From NCBI GenBank assembly GCA_031280335.1, contig JAITGZ010000093.1, forward strand, positions 1-6,066: 6,066 nt of DNA, read 5' to 3'. Positions 1 through 5,756 of the stretch are shown here, in pieces. Under the pieces are notes generated by a model. It saw nothing but the letters and a program-made list of their open reading frames with translations. It was not told where the DNA came from and ran no database searches. Both the position numbers and the translations under genes were made by a program. The DNA comes from Deltaproteobacteria bacterium (GTDB taxonomy: Bacteria; Desulfobacterota; Desulfovibrionia; Desulfovibrionales; Desulfovibrionaceae). Numbering within the stretch: position 1 is the first letter of the stretch; every line of letters begins with the position of its first letter.

Positions 1-2444
1 CCCGCTCCGTTCATTTTCAGCCATTCCATCTGCCAGCCTTCCGGGTTTGCCCGCTCCAGTTCCCGCACCCTGGCCACGCTCTCTTTGTCCGAACGCCCGA
101 TAAAGGCCAAAGTCTTTGCTCCAAGCCGCAAATCCAAAAGACGGCTGCCCTCCGTACTGCGCAGGTAGTAGTGCTTCTTGGGCGTGGACAGGCTGATCAG
201 CTCAATCTCGCGCTCGCTCAAACCAAACCTGATATATCTGTCCCTTACGGTCTGATTGGATATGGCTTCGGCATTGGGCAGATAGAATTTGTTCGGGCAG
301 GACTCGATCAAAACATCTTCTAAATTGCTGCCCGCATCCGAAATCTGCTGCGTGGCCAGCCAGACCATGCAGTTGGCCTTGCGCATCACCTTGAGCCATT
401 CCCGTATTTTGGCCGCGAACAGCGGATGCTTGAACATCACCCAGGCTTCGTCCAAAATGAGCATGGTGGGCTGACCCTTCAAAGAAGTCTCAATGCGGTG
501 GAACATGTAAAGCAGCACCGGTATAAGATTGCCTTCGCCCTGGTTCATCAGGGCCTCAATCTCAAAAACCGTGAAGTCAGACAGGGTCAGACCGTCCTCG
601 GCCGCGTCCAGCAGCGTGCCCATCGCGCCCTCGCGCGTGTAGTGCCGGAGCGAAGCGCTCATTTCCTGATCCTTGGAATGCAGCAGATAGTACAAATGCA
701 GCAGTGAACGCTGCTCTTCCGGCTGGGAGGTCAAATCACGCAGGCAGTCGGTGAGCAGATTTTTCTGCTTGGGGGTAATGGCCGTGGTCTCTTTTTTGGA
801 CAGGCGCATATTGATCAGCGATTCAACCCAGTCCGCCGCCCAGGCGAACTCAGCGGCCGAGGCTATATGGCGCAGCGGGGCGAAAGACGGGCCGGAAGCG
901 GACCCGCCTATGTCAAAATGCCTGCCGCCCACAGCCCGGCAGAGAATCTCCATGCTGTTGCCCTTATCAAAGCAATAAAGACGGCTGAAAGGGTAGCGCC
1001 GGAACTGCGCGGCCATCAGTCCCAAAAAAGCGCTCTTGCCCGATCCTGTGGCCCCCAGAATGGACGTATGCCCCAAATCCCCCACATGGGGCGAAAAATA
1101 AAACGGCGTGTTGCCCGTGGTTACCAGCACCGCCAGACAGGGCGATTCCGGAGGATAAAAAGGACAGGGATTAATGGGCCGCCCATGCCAAATCGTAGCC
1201 AGCGGCAGCATATGCGATAAATTGGCGGTGGAAATCAGCGGACGGCGCAGATTGGCGTAGCTATTGCCGGGGTGCGAGCCAAGCCATGCCTCCAGGGTAT
1301 TCGAATCTTCAATCCTGCAACCGAAACCCAGCCCTTGGGCCGTCTTGCGCACACTGCGCGCGCATTCTTCCAGGGCGGCCTCATCCTCATGCAAAATAAT
1401 CAGCGTTACGGATAAATAACCAAAACCCACAAAATCGCTTTCCAGTTCCGTCCTGGCCTCTCTGGCGTCTTCCGTCATGTCCCTGGCCGCGTCATTGGCC
1501 TTGGGGTTGGGGGAAGGAAAAACCTTGTCCAAAAACTTGTAAACCTTTTGATTCCATGACTTGTAGTAGTTCTCCAGCTCCGTGTCCGCCGTGAGCTTGT
1601 CCAAAAAGAGAAAGCGGGTGCTGAAGCGGAACTCGAAAGGCAGACCTTCCAGTGCCGCCAGCATGGCCGGGCAGCTCTCCTGCGGCAAACCATCAAGACT
1701 CACCGCCGCAATGCGTTTATCGCCTATTCTGGGCGCGGCCCCGCCCACCAGATCCTGCGTGGCCAGAAGCGCGTCCAGATACATGGGGCAGGCAGGCAGC
1801 CGCACCGGCTGCAAAATACCGGTTATGACGTAGTGCAGCACCGACAGCAGATCGCTGTAAACCACCTCCCTTTCCCGGCCATATTCATCAAGCTCCCTTT
1901 CCGCCCTGGCACCCAAGCGGCGCAGGGCCACCACGCTGGACATGATGTCCTCAAACGCCTTCAAGGAGCTTTCAAAAGAAGCCAGAATCCGCTCCAAACC
2001 CTGATCCTGCTTGCCGCCTCCGGCAGCGGCCAGGATTTTTTCCGCCGTGTAAGCGGGCAGCCAGGTCAGGCTCAAATACTGCTCCGTCTTGTAGCATGAC
2101 GCCCGCTCCGCGCCGTTGAACCACTCCCGGCGCTCTTCATCCATGAGGCGGCTCACGCCGTCCGGAAAATGATTGTTATCCGGATAATAGTTTTCCTCCG
2201 TCCTGATCGCGTCCACATGCAGCAGCCAGCCATCGCCGAAGAGCATCATGGCCTGGTTCACCTGAAAGGCAATGCGGTTTTGCTCCGCCGGCGAAATCGA
2301 AGCCGTATCGCTGCCGCGATAACGGTACATGGCCGTCAAAGAGCCGTCCTTGTTCAGAATGACGCTCTCCGAAAGCAGGGCCGCGTACTTCAGCAGATCG
2401 GCCAAGCCCTTCACGCCCTTGCGAAATGACTTAAGGGACAGCAT
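1..2444 (-). CDS. trbE: TrbE/VirB4-family conjugation ATPase (3' end cut by window edge)
   Basis: This is the large ATPase of the type IV secretion channel; it sits at the inner membrane and powers pilus assembly and substrate transfer. The frame is open for 814 codons from ATG 2444 to the window edge, with no stop. Visible motifs are Walker A GATGSGKS at residues 464-471, Walker B MLILDEAW at 661-668, and a following WLATQQISD segment at 695-703 typical of VirB4/TrbE. The N-terminal ~400 residues match the CagE/TrbE/VirB region in layout. RP4 TrbE is about 850 residues, so probably only a few dozen residues are missing. The start lies 4 bases after the trbD stop; the ribosome-binding site is weak (GTGAG), so coupling to trbD is likely. 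The position after trbB, trbC and trbD is the standard Trb order. Family assignment is very secure; choosing trbE over virB4 rests on this context. Confidence 0.95.
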   Translation of the reverse strand, partial: MLSLKSFRKGVKGLADLLKYAALLSESVILNKDGSLTAMYRYRGSDTASISPAEQNRIAFQVNQAMMLFGDGWLLHVDAIRTEENYYPDNNHFPDGVSRLMDEERREWFNGAERASCYKTEQYLSLTWLPAYTAEKILAAAGGGKQDQGLERILASFESSLKAFEDIMSSVVALRRLGARAERELDEYGREREVVYSDLLSVLHYVITGILQPVRLPACPMYLDALLATQDLVGGAAPRIGDKRIAAVSLDGLPQESCPAMLAALEGLPFEFRFSTRFLFLDKLTADTELENYYKSWNQKVYKFLDKVFPSPNPKANDAARDMTEDAREARTELESDFVGFGYLSVTLIILHEDEAALEECARSVRKTAQGLGFGCRIEDSNTLEAWLGSHPGNSYANLRRPLISTANLSHMLPLATIWHGRPINPCPFYPPESPCLAVLVTTGNTPFYFSPHVGDLGHTSILGATGSGKSAFLGLMAAQFRRYPFSRLYCFDKGNSMEILCRAVGGRHFDIGGSASGPSFAPLRHIASAAEFAWAADWVESLINMRLSKKETTAITPKQKNLLTDCLRDLTSQPEEQRSLLHLYYLLHSKDQEMSASLRHYTREGAMGTLLDAAEDGLTLSDFTVFEIEALMNQGEGNLIPVLLYMFHRIETSLKGQPTMLILDEAWVMFKHPLFAAKIREWLKVMRKANCMVWLATQQISDAGSNLEDVLIESCPNKFYLPNAEAISNQTVRDRYIRFGLSEREIELISLSTPKKHYYLRSTEGSRLLDLRLGAKTLAFIGRSDKESVARVRELERANPEGWQMEWLKMNGA

Positions 2445-2448
2445 AAGC

Positions 2449-2742
2449 TCACTTCATCCTGTTTTGCGCCCGCCACCAGATATTGGTCCTGGCCGGGTAA
2501 AAACCCTTGTAATTCACGGAACGCATCCATAACTTGAACAGCATGGGGTCGCGCCGGGCCATGGCCCGCAAAAAGAAACCGGCAATCAGCCAAAAAGCCA
2601 GGCCGCTCAAAAGCATGACCAGGCTGAAGGACGAAAGCGTAAAGGCCAGCGGCAGCAAGGCCGCCGTCAGAATCGGCTCGCGCTCCGCCCCCAGAACCAG
2701 GTTGGGCTTGTGCAAAGAACGGTGGATCAACGCGGAATCCAT
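2449..2742 (-). CDS. trbD: TrbD/VirB3-like inner-membrane conjugation protein
   Basis: A 97-residue protein. In the Trb and VirB families this subunit is a small inner-membrane protein that associates with the VirB4/TrbE ATPase. The N-terminal stretch HRSLHKPNLVLGAEREP (residues 7-23) is the characteristic TrbD/VirB3 opening, followed by a hydrophobic region of about 40 residues (roughly 26-60) able to form one or two membrane helices, then a basic tail. RP4 TrbD is about 103 residues, so the length fits. I chose ATG 2742 because the longer frame reading in from upstream lacks family-like sequence and would sit inside trbC. The start overlaps the trbC stop as TGATG, indicating translational coupling, and trbE begins 4 bases after the stop. 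Confidence 0.9.
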   Translation of the reverse strand: MDSALIHRSLHKPNLVLGAEREPILTAALLPLAFTLSSFSLVMLLSGLAFWLIAGFFLRAMARRDPMLFKLWMRSVNYKGFYPARTNIWWRAQNRMK

Positions 2743-3056
2743 CAGTAAAACCACCAGTTGGCGATCTTGCCGGCGGCAAACATGATCACGCCGCCAATGG
2801 CAATGCGCACCAGCACCATGACCCAACCGCTCACATCATCTTTGCCGATGATGTAAGCTATGCCCGCCACCACCACGCTCAAAGCCACCAAAAGCCCGGC
2901 AATGGTGCCGGTAAGCAGATCCAGCACCATCTTGATCGGACGCTGAAAGGCCGTGGAAACTTCATCCGCCAGAGCCAAATCAGGCAACAGGACGATAAAA
3001 ACGCAGACCAGCGCCGGTACTATCAGCCGCGCCGCGGTTTTGCCTTCATAAAGCAT
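2742..3056 (-). CDS. trbC: TrbC/VirB2-family conjugative pilin precursor
   Basis: A 104-residue pilin precursor for the conjugative pilus. It has a long N-terminal signal peptide with a hydrophobic core at residues 11-28 and a likely cleavage after ALA-30 (LALA before DEVS). Two hydrophobic segments follow, at about 45-70 and 78-96, separated by the short charged loop GKDD (71-74); this is the VirB2/TrbC hairpin layout. The mature protein would be about 74 residues. RP4 TrbC is further trimmed and cyclised; whether that occurs here cannot be seen. ATG 3056 is chosen over the upstream start at 3101 because it gives a clean signal peptide and has a strong GGAGGA ribosome-binding site 5 bases upstream. 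It overlaps the 3' end of trbB by 11 bases and abuts trbD. Confidence 0.92.
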   Translation of the reverse strand: MLYEGKTAARLIVPALVCVFIVLLPDLALADEVSTAFQRPIKMVLDLLTGTIAGLLVALSVVVAGIAYIIGKDDVSGWVMVLVRIAIGGVIMFAAGKIANWWFY

Positions 3057-3996
3057 ACAAATCCTCCGTTTTATACAGTTTGCGCTCATGGTCATAGCCA
3101 TGAACGAGAATCGCCTGGGTTACGCGCCTGCCCTCAGGACGGCGCTGGATAAAAAGCACAAGATTCACCGCCTCGCTGATGAGCGCCTGCATGGGGGCCA
3201 AAGTGGCCTGGGCAATGAGCTGCTCCAGCCGGATCAGCCCGCCGTAAGCCGAATTGGCATGTACCGTGGCCATGCCCCCCGGATGACCGGTGTTCCACGA
3301 ATCAAGCAGGGTCAGGGCCTCAGGCCCGCGCACCTCGCCCACCAGAATGCGATCCGGACGCAGGCGCATGGTTGCCCGCAAAAGACCGGACATGCCCACA
3401 TATTCCGAGGTATGCAGGGTAACCACATTGGGGCTGGAACACTGCAATTCCGCCGTGTCTTCGATTATGGCCAGCCGATCATCCGGCAAAAGCTCGGAGA
3501 GCTTATGGATTATGGCGTTGATCAGCGTGGTCTTGCCCGATCCCGTTCCGCCCACCACCAGAATGTTGCGCCGCTCCCGCAGCGCCTGAACCAGAATTTC
3601 CGGAACCCGCGCCGGCATGATGGAAGCCTCAACGTACTCCTCCAGGGTAAAAATACGGCGCGGCTTAAGGCGTATGGTGAAAGAAGGCTTACTGACCAGA
3701 GGCGGCAAAAGACCCTCAAAACGCTCCCCATGCAGGGGCAGCTCGCCTTCCACAACCGGTTTTTCCACCGTGGCCAGCGTGTCCAGCCATGAAGCCACCT
3801 GCGAGATGATCACCCTGGAGCGCTCTTCCGGCATGGCGCCGATGCGCTCCATGCTCCGGCCGAAACGCTCAACCCACAGCGACCCGTCCGGATTGAGCAT
3901 GACCTCCAACAGGTCAGGCTCTTCCAGCAAGCCGTATATCTCGCCCAGATTCCAGCGCAGGCTCTCAATAATGCCCGAACGGTCTTTTTCCGCCAT
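3046..3996 (-). CDS. trbB: TrbB/VirB11-family traffic ATPase
   Basis: A 316-residue hexameric secretion ATPase of the VirB11 family, acting at the cytoplasmic face of the type IV secretion channel. RP4 TrbB is about 320 residues. Motifs, numbered from the chosen start: Walker A GGTGSGKTT at 149-157, Asp box AIIEDTAELQ at 176-185, Walker B RILVGEVRGPEA at 216-227, and His box TGHPGGMATVHANSA at 236-250. All catalytic signatures are intact. ATG 3996 (MAEKDRS) is preferred to a TTG at 4011, because GGGG lies about 8-11 bases upstream of the ATG and the TTG would run into the upstream gene. The upstream gene's TGA is one base away (TGAAATG). It is followed by trbC, trbD and trbE, as in RP4-type transfer regions. 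Confidence 0.96.
   Translation of the reverse strand: MAEKDRSGIIESLRWNLGEIYGLLEEPDLLEVMLNPDGSLWVERFGRSMERIGAMPEERSRVIISQVASWLDTLATVEKPVVEGELPLHGERFEGLLPPLVSKPSFTIRLKPRRIFTLEEYVEASIMPARVPEILVQALRERRNILVVGGTGSGKTTLINAIIHKLSELLPDDRLAIIEDTAELQCSSPNVVTLHTSEYVGMSGLLRATMRLRPDRILVGEVRGPEALTLLDSWNTGHPGGMATVHANSAYGGLIRLEQLIAQATLAPMQALISEAVNLVLFIQRRPEGRRVTQAILVHGYDHERKLYKTEDLYAL
3062..3067 (-). promoter_or_regulatory. Strong ribosome-binding site of trbC
   Basis: GGAGGA lies inside the 3' end of trbB, 5 bases before ATG 3056. It is the best Shine-Dalgarno sequence in the operon, decides the trbC start, and fits a need for many pilin copies relative to the ATPases. Confidence 0.8.
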
Positions 3997-3997
3997 T

Positions 3998-4450
3998 TCA
4001 GCGCCCCACAAAAAAGATTACCGCATTGCACAAGGCGGAGATAAAGATCAGCCCCGCCAGCCAGAACATATCCTGCTTGACCTTGGTCAAACTCTCCAGG
4101 CTGTCGCGCAAGGTGTCGCCGGCCGCCTTGGTGAAGCCATCAGCGCTCACCCTGGAGAGATGTTCCTGAAATTCCTTCATCCCCCTGGTCAGTCCGCCTG
4201 TCTCCGCGCCCATCAGTTCCGCCAGCTTTTGCCGGTGCCTGCCCAAAAGCTTTTCCATCTCGCTCAAAAAAGCGTTGTTCAGCGTAACCATCATCAGCAT
4301 GGGGTCATCTACCCCCACAGCCAGCTCATGCTTGTCTTTCAAGAGCTGCCTGACTTCTTCCAGGCTCAGGCCGATGCCCTCGTCCGCCAAAACCGGCTGC
4401 GCCGGCTTGGCCTCCGCAACGCCGATTAACTCATCATGCTGCTGATTCAT
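3998..4450 (-). CDS. TraM-like conjugation protein with C-terminal membrane anchor
   Basis: A 150-residue protein. Residues 41-58 (HELAVGVDDPMLMMVTLN) resemble the H..AVG.DDP.L...T.N signature I recall from TraM of IncP plasmids. The next ~80 residues are charged and probably helical or coiled. The last ~24 residues (127-150) are a hydrophobic segment ending in FFVGR, so the protein is probably a tail-anchored inner-membrane protein with its bulk in the cytoplasm. IncP TraM is of similar length and ends in a hydrophobic stretch too; its precise role is not well defined. The ATG overlaps the upstream stop as ATGA, and the stop is one base before trbB. The gene is therefore tightly bound to the trb operon, although in RP4 traM lies in the separate Tra1 region. 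Recognition is by motif memory only. Confidence 0.6.
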   Translation of the reverse strand: MNQQHDELIGVAEAKPAQPVLADEGIGLSLEEVRQLLKDKHELAVGVDDPMLMMVTLNNAFLSEMEKLLGRHRQKLAELMGAETGGLTRGMKEFQEHLSRVSADGFTKAAGDTLRDSLESLTKVKQDMFWLAGLIFISALCNAVIFFVGR

Positions 4451-5043
4451 GCCATTGCCCCGCAGTGTTTAAGTCTAAACGCATTCAGCCAGTGGTACAT
4501 GACCGGATAACGCCCGCTTGCCTCCCGCGCCTCTTCCAGGCCCGGCTTCATCCCCAGGCCGCGCAGGAGAACGCGCCAAAGTTCCCTGGCCATGCCTATT
4601 CGCGTTTCGTTCCGGTCAGACCACAGAGCCGCATAGGCAGCAAAGCCGCTGTCGTCTTCCTCTTCCCTTTGGAGTTCAGCCGGCTTTTCACTGCCGGACG
4701 CGGACATGGCCGCAGCCGTAGCAGCCGCGCTTTCCCGCTCCAGTTCCATGAACTGCCGCGCTTGTTCGTAGTGTTCAAAGCGCAGCCAGTTTTTCAGCCA
4801 GGGGACGAATCTGCCCTCTTGCCTGTGCCACTTGCCGTTATGCTTCATCTCGCATTCCAGCAGGAGCAGCAGCTCCTCCACCGGCGGCAGCTTGGCGTAC
4901 ATGCGGCGGTAAACCGTGAAGGCTTCAAAGAGATTTTCTTTGCGGGGGTAGGCCATGCTCAGGCGTTGGAAGTCTTTTTGGATTTTCTTCCCAAGGAAAG
5001 CGCCAGCGGAAATACCCCCACCCCCTTCAGGCCGGGTGTCCAT
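4447..5043 (-). CDS. Replication-protein C-terminal-like ORF (possible -1 frame extension of the upstream initiator gene)
   Basis: A 198-residue frame. After a low-complexity start (Gly-rich, residues 1-20), residues 21-60 contain KDFQRLSMAYPRKENLFEAF. Residues 72-87 read W....GRFVPWLKNWL, a pattern often found at the C-terminus of plasmid/phage replication-organiser proteins next to a W..G.(Y/F)(I/V)P...WL motif. An Ala/Glu-rich stretch (101-130) and a second helical region ending in HCGAMA follow. No separate DNA-binding domain is seen. ATG 5043 has AGGA 4 bases upstream, so independent translation is possible. The same frame is open further upstream through the two C7 tracts (reading NPPLPPQEK before the ATG), so it may be the second half of a protein begun at 5663. 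It overlaps that gene by 85 bases. Function as a replication accessory is inferred. Confidence 0.7.
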   Translation of the reverse strand: MDTRPEGGGGISAGAFLGKKIQKDFQRLSMAYPRKENLFEAFTVYRRMYAKLPPVEELLLLLECEMKHNGKWHRQEGRFVPWLKNWLRFEHYEQARQFMELERESAAATAAAMSASGSEKPAELQREEEDDSGFAAYAALWSDRNETRIGMARELWRVLLRGLGMKPGLEEAREASGRYPVMYHWLNAFRLKHCGAMA

Positions 5044-5663
5044 CTTTTCCTGGGGGGGTAAGGGGGGGTTTTTGTATTTAATTCTTTTTTCTTCGCGCGC
5101 GCGTTACCAGATATAGGCGGTACAGGCGTCAGATTGTCGTATGACGACAGGCTGACGCCTATGCCCTTATCCTTGTCAGGCGACAGGCTGACGCCTGTGG
5201 GCATCATACACGCCAAATTGTCAGGTTCATTGCCCTCACACGACAGGCTGACGCCCGTGCCCTTATCCTTGTCAGGCGACAGGCTGACGCCTGTGCCCTT
5301 GCCTCCATCAGGCGACTGGCTGTCGCCATCGTCATCGTCCCCATCACGGCCTTTATCGGGAATGCCCCGCTGCTCCTCCTCGGATGAAACCAGAATGTAT
5401 TTGTACTCCCGTCCTTCACGAACATGGTGGGCCAGCCCGGCCTCCTCAAGCTTGAACAGCAGCCGCTGCACCGTGCGCACGGAGCAGCAGCAGACATCCG
5501 CCAGCGTCTGCTGATCAATAAAGGTATGATCCTGCCCGCGCGAAAAATGGCACAAAGCCAGGTAGAGCAGCTTGGCCTTGGGTTCTATGGGGAAACACCA
5601 AACAAAATTCATGAATTTTTCCGACTCATTCCAGGTTTTGTGTGTGTAATCATACGTATTCAT
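4959..5663 (-). CDS. Winged-helix replication-initiator-like protein with repeat linker
   Basis: A 234-residue protein. Residues 28-92 form a winged helix-turn-helix: LLYLALCHFSRG, QQTLADVCCCSVRTVQRLLF, KLEEAGL, then the wing REGREYKYILV. This type is common in plasmid and phage replication initiators and some regulators. Residues 94-120 are strongly acidic. Residues 114-183 hold a 12-residue repeat (GTGVSLSPDKDK). The final ~30 residues, in the overlap with the next gene, are basic and unstructured and look like out-of-frame reading. ATG 5663 is preceded by AGGGA about 9 bases upstream. It is first in the probable operon that continues into the trb genes. It could instead be a transcription factor; I favour initiator because of the linker repeats and the replication-like downstream frame. 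Control by the small RNA at 5757-5829 is possible. Confidence 0.75.
   Translation of the reverse strand: MNTYDYTHKTWNESEKFMNFVWCFPIEPKAKLLYLALCHFSRGQDHTFIDQQTLADVCCCSVRTVQRLLFKLEEAGLAHHVREGREYKYILVSSEEEQRGIPDKGRDGDDDDGDSQSPDGGKGTGVSLSPDKDKGTGVSLSCEGNEPDNLACMMPTGVSLSPDKDKGIGVSLSSYDNLTPVPPISGNARAKKKELNTKTPPYPPRKRWTPGLKGVGVFPLALSLGRKSKKTSNA
5052..5068 (-). other. Double C7 tract: candidate -1 frameshift or slippage site
   Basis: The minus strand carries CCCCCCC-TTA-CCCCCCC. In the initiator-like frame the codons run ACC CCC CCT TAC CCC CCC AGG, giving two X-XXY-YYZ heptamers: C CCC CCT (5067-5061) and C CCC CCC (5058-5052). A -1 slip at either enters the downstream frame, which is open here, and yields one 405-residue product. 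Alternatively, gain of one C by replication slippage would fuse the genes permanently, or the tract length may be a sequencing error. The plus strand here also fits a G-quadruplex pattern. Confidence 0.5.
5122..5327. repeat. Iteron-like dyad repeats, 36-bp period, coding for a 12-residue repeat
   Basis: The core ACAGGCTGACGCCTGT has 6-bp palindromic arms around TGAC. Perfect copies begin at 5183 and 5279. Near copies begin at 5147 (arm GCCTAT) and 5243 (arm GCCCGT). A degenerate copy begins at 5315, and an inverted, diverged copy covers 5122-5137. Spacing of the direct copies is 36, 60, 36 and 36 bp, all multiples of three, so the coding frame is kept (GTGVSLSPDKDK). Between close copies the sequence is also conserved (CCCTTATCCTTGTCAGG). 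The pattern suits an initiator binding site or a linker expanded by duplication. Confidence 0.8.
5124..5160. repeat. Long imperfect hairpin at the left end of the repeat array
   Basis: The plus strand reads AGGCGTCAG (5124-5132), a 2-base mismatch, TGTCGT (5135-5140), loop ATG, ACGACA (5144-5149), a 2-base mismatch, CTGACGCCT (5152-5160). This gives 15 paired positions around a 3-base loop. It arises because the leftmost repeat copy is inverted relative to its neighbour. It is inside coding sequence and sits ~60-70 bases upstream of the C7 tracts on the message. Confidence 0.7.
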
Positions 5664-5672
5664 TATGTATTT

Positions 5673-5681
5673 CCCTAAAAG
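5673..5681 (-). promoter_or_regulatory. Ribosome-binding region of the initiator-like gene, repeated in the leader
   Basis: CTTTTAGGG lies 9 bases before ATG 5663 and includes the AGGG Shine-Dalgarno. The same nine bases recur on the minus strand at 5766-5758, so the plus-strand RNA predicted from about 5757 starts with the exact complement CCCUAAAAG. Confidence 0.6.
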
Positions 5682-5701
5682 ACTCGCCCCGGAAAAAAGG
5701 C

Positions 5702-5739
5702 AAAAAAAATCCTGCCGGTACTTTACAAAGTAAAGTCCG
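5702..5739 (-). terminator. Attenuator-like hairpin followed by T8 in the initiator-gene leader
   Basis: On the minus strand CGG-ACTTTAC (5739-5730), loop TTT, GTAAAGT-A-CCG (5726-5716) form a 10-bp stem with one bulge. Six bases later there is a run of eight T (5709-5702). The distance from stem to T-run and the AT-rich stem make it weaker than a standard terminator. It could attenuate transcription into the replication/transfer operon. Confidence 0.3.
5720..5736. promoter_or_regulatory. Perfect 17-bp palindrome, candidate operator
   Basis: ACTTTAC-AAA-GTAAAGT has perfect 7-bp arms around three bases. It covers the -35 box of the rightward promoter (5722-5727), so a bound repressor would block it. 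The winged-helix protein encoded next door is an obvious but untested candidate. Confidence 0.5.
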
Positions 5740-5750
5740 TCTGCTATGGT
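5722..5750 (+). promoter_or_regulatory. Sigma70-type promoter for the small RNA
   Basis: The -35 box TTTACA (5722-5727) matches consensus at 5 of 6 positions. A 17-base spacer leads to the -10 box TATGGT (5745-5750), matching at 4 of 6. Transcription would begin near 5757 and reach the terminator at 5796-5829. No rightward protein gene follows. Confidence 0.55.
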
Positions 5751-5756
5751 TACTTC

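Larger units (their letters stand above)
5069..5327. other. Candidate replication origin inside the initiator gene
   Basis: Dyad repeats at 5122-5327 lie next to an AT-rich tract at 5069-5094 (22 of 26 bases A/T) and a 10-base alternating CG run at 5094-5103. Repeats, then an AT-rich melting region, both inside the linker of an initiator-like gene, is the layout of the lambda origin in gene O. No DnaA box was recognised. This is an inference from arrangement only. Confidence 0.35.

Noticed and set aside
867..2429. Several plus-strand frames of 60-117 codons
   Set aside because: All lie opposite the continuous trbE frame, which has intact Walker motifs throughout.
2449..2826. Longer trbD start at 2826
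   Set aside because: The extra 28 residues are His/Arg/Cys-rich sequence antisense-like in character and inside trbC; the ATG at 2742 fits the TrbD family and the TGATG junction.
3088..4429. Long plus-strand open frames (234 and 270 codons) opposite trbB and the TraM-like gene
   Set aside because: They are antisense shadows of GC-rich coding sequence, show no domains or low-complexity-free family signal, and lack ribosome-binding sites.
4465..5061. Plus-strand open frame of 198 codons
   Set aside because: It mirrors the minus-strand replication C-terminal-like frame, which carries recognisable motifs; the plus-strand product is His/Arg/Pro-rich shadow sequence.
5145..5327. CRISPR-like array with 36-bp period
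   Set aside because: The intervals between cores are themselves mostly repeated, all spacings are multiples of three, and the stretch encodes an in-frame 12-residue repeat. There are no unique spacers and no cas genes.
5463..5495. Three consecutive cysteines (VCCCSVRT) in the helix-turn-helix, suggesting metal or redox sensing
   Set aside because: They come from a TGC triplet run in the helix turn, with no further Cys/His ligands nearby; no support for a metal site.
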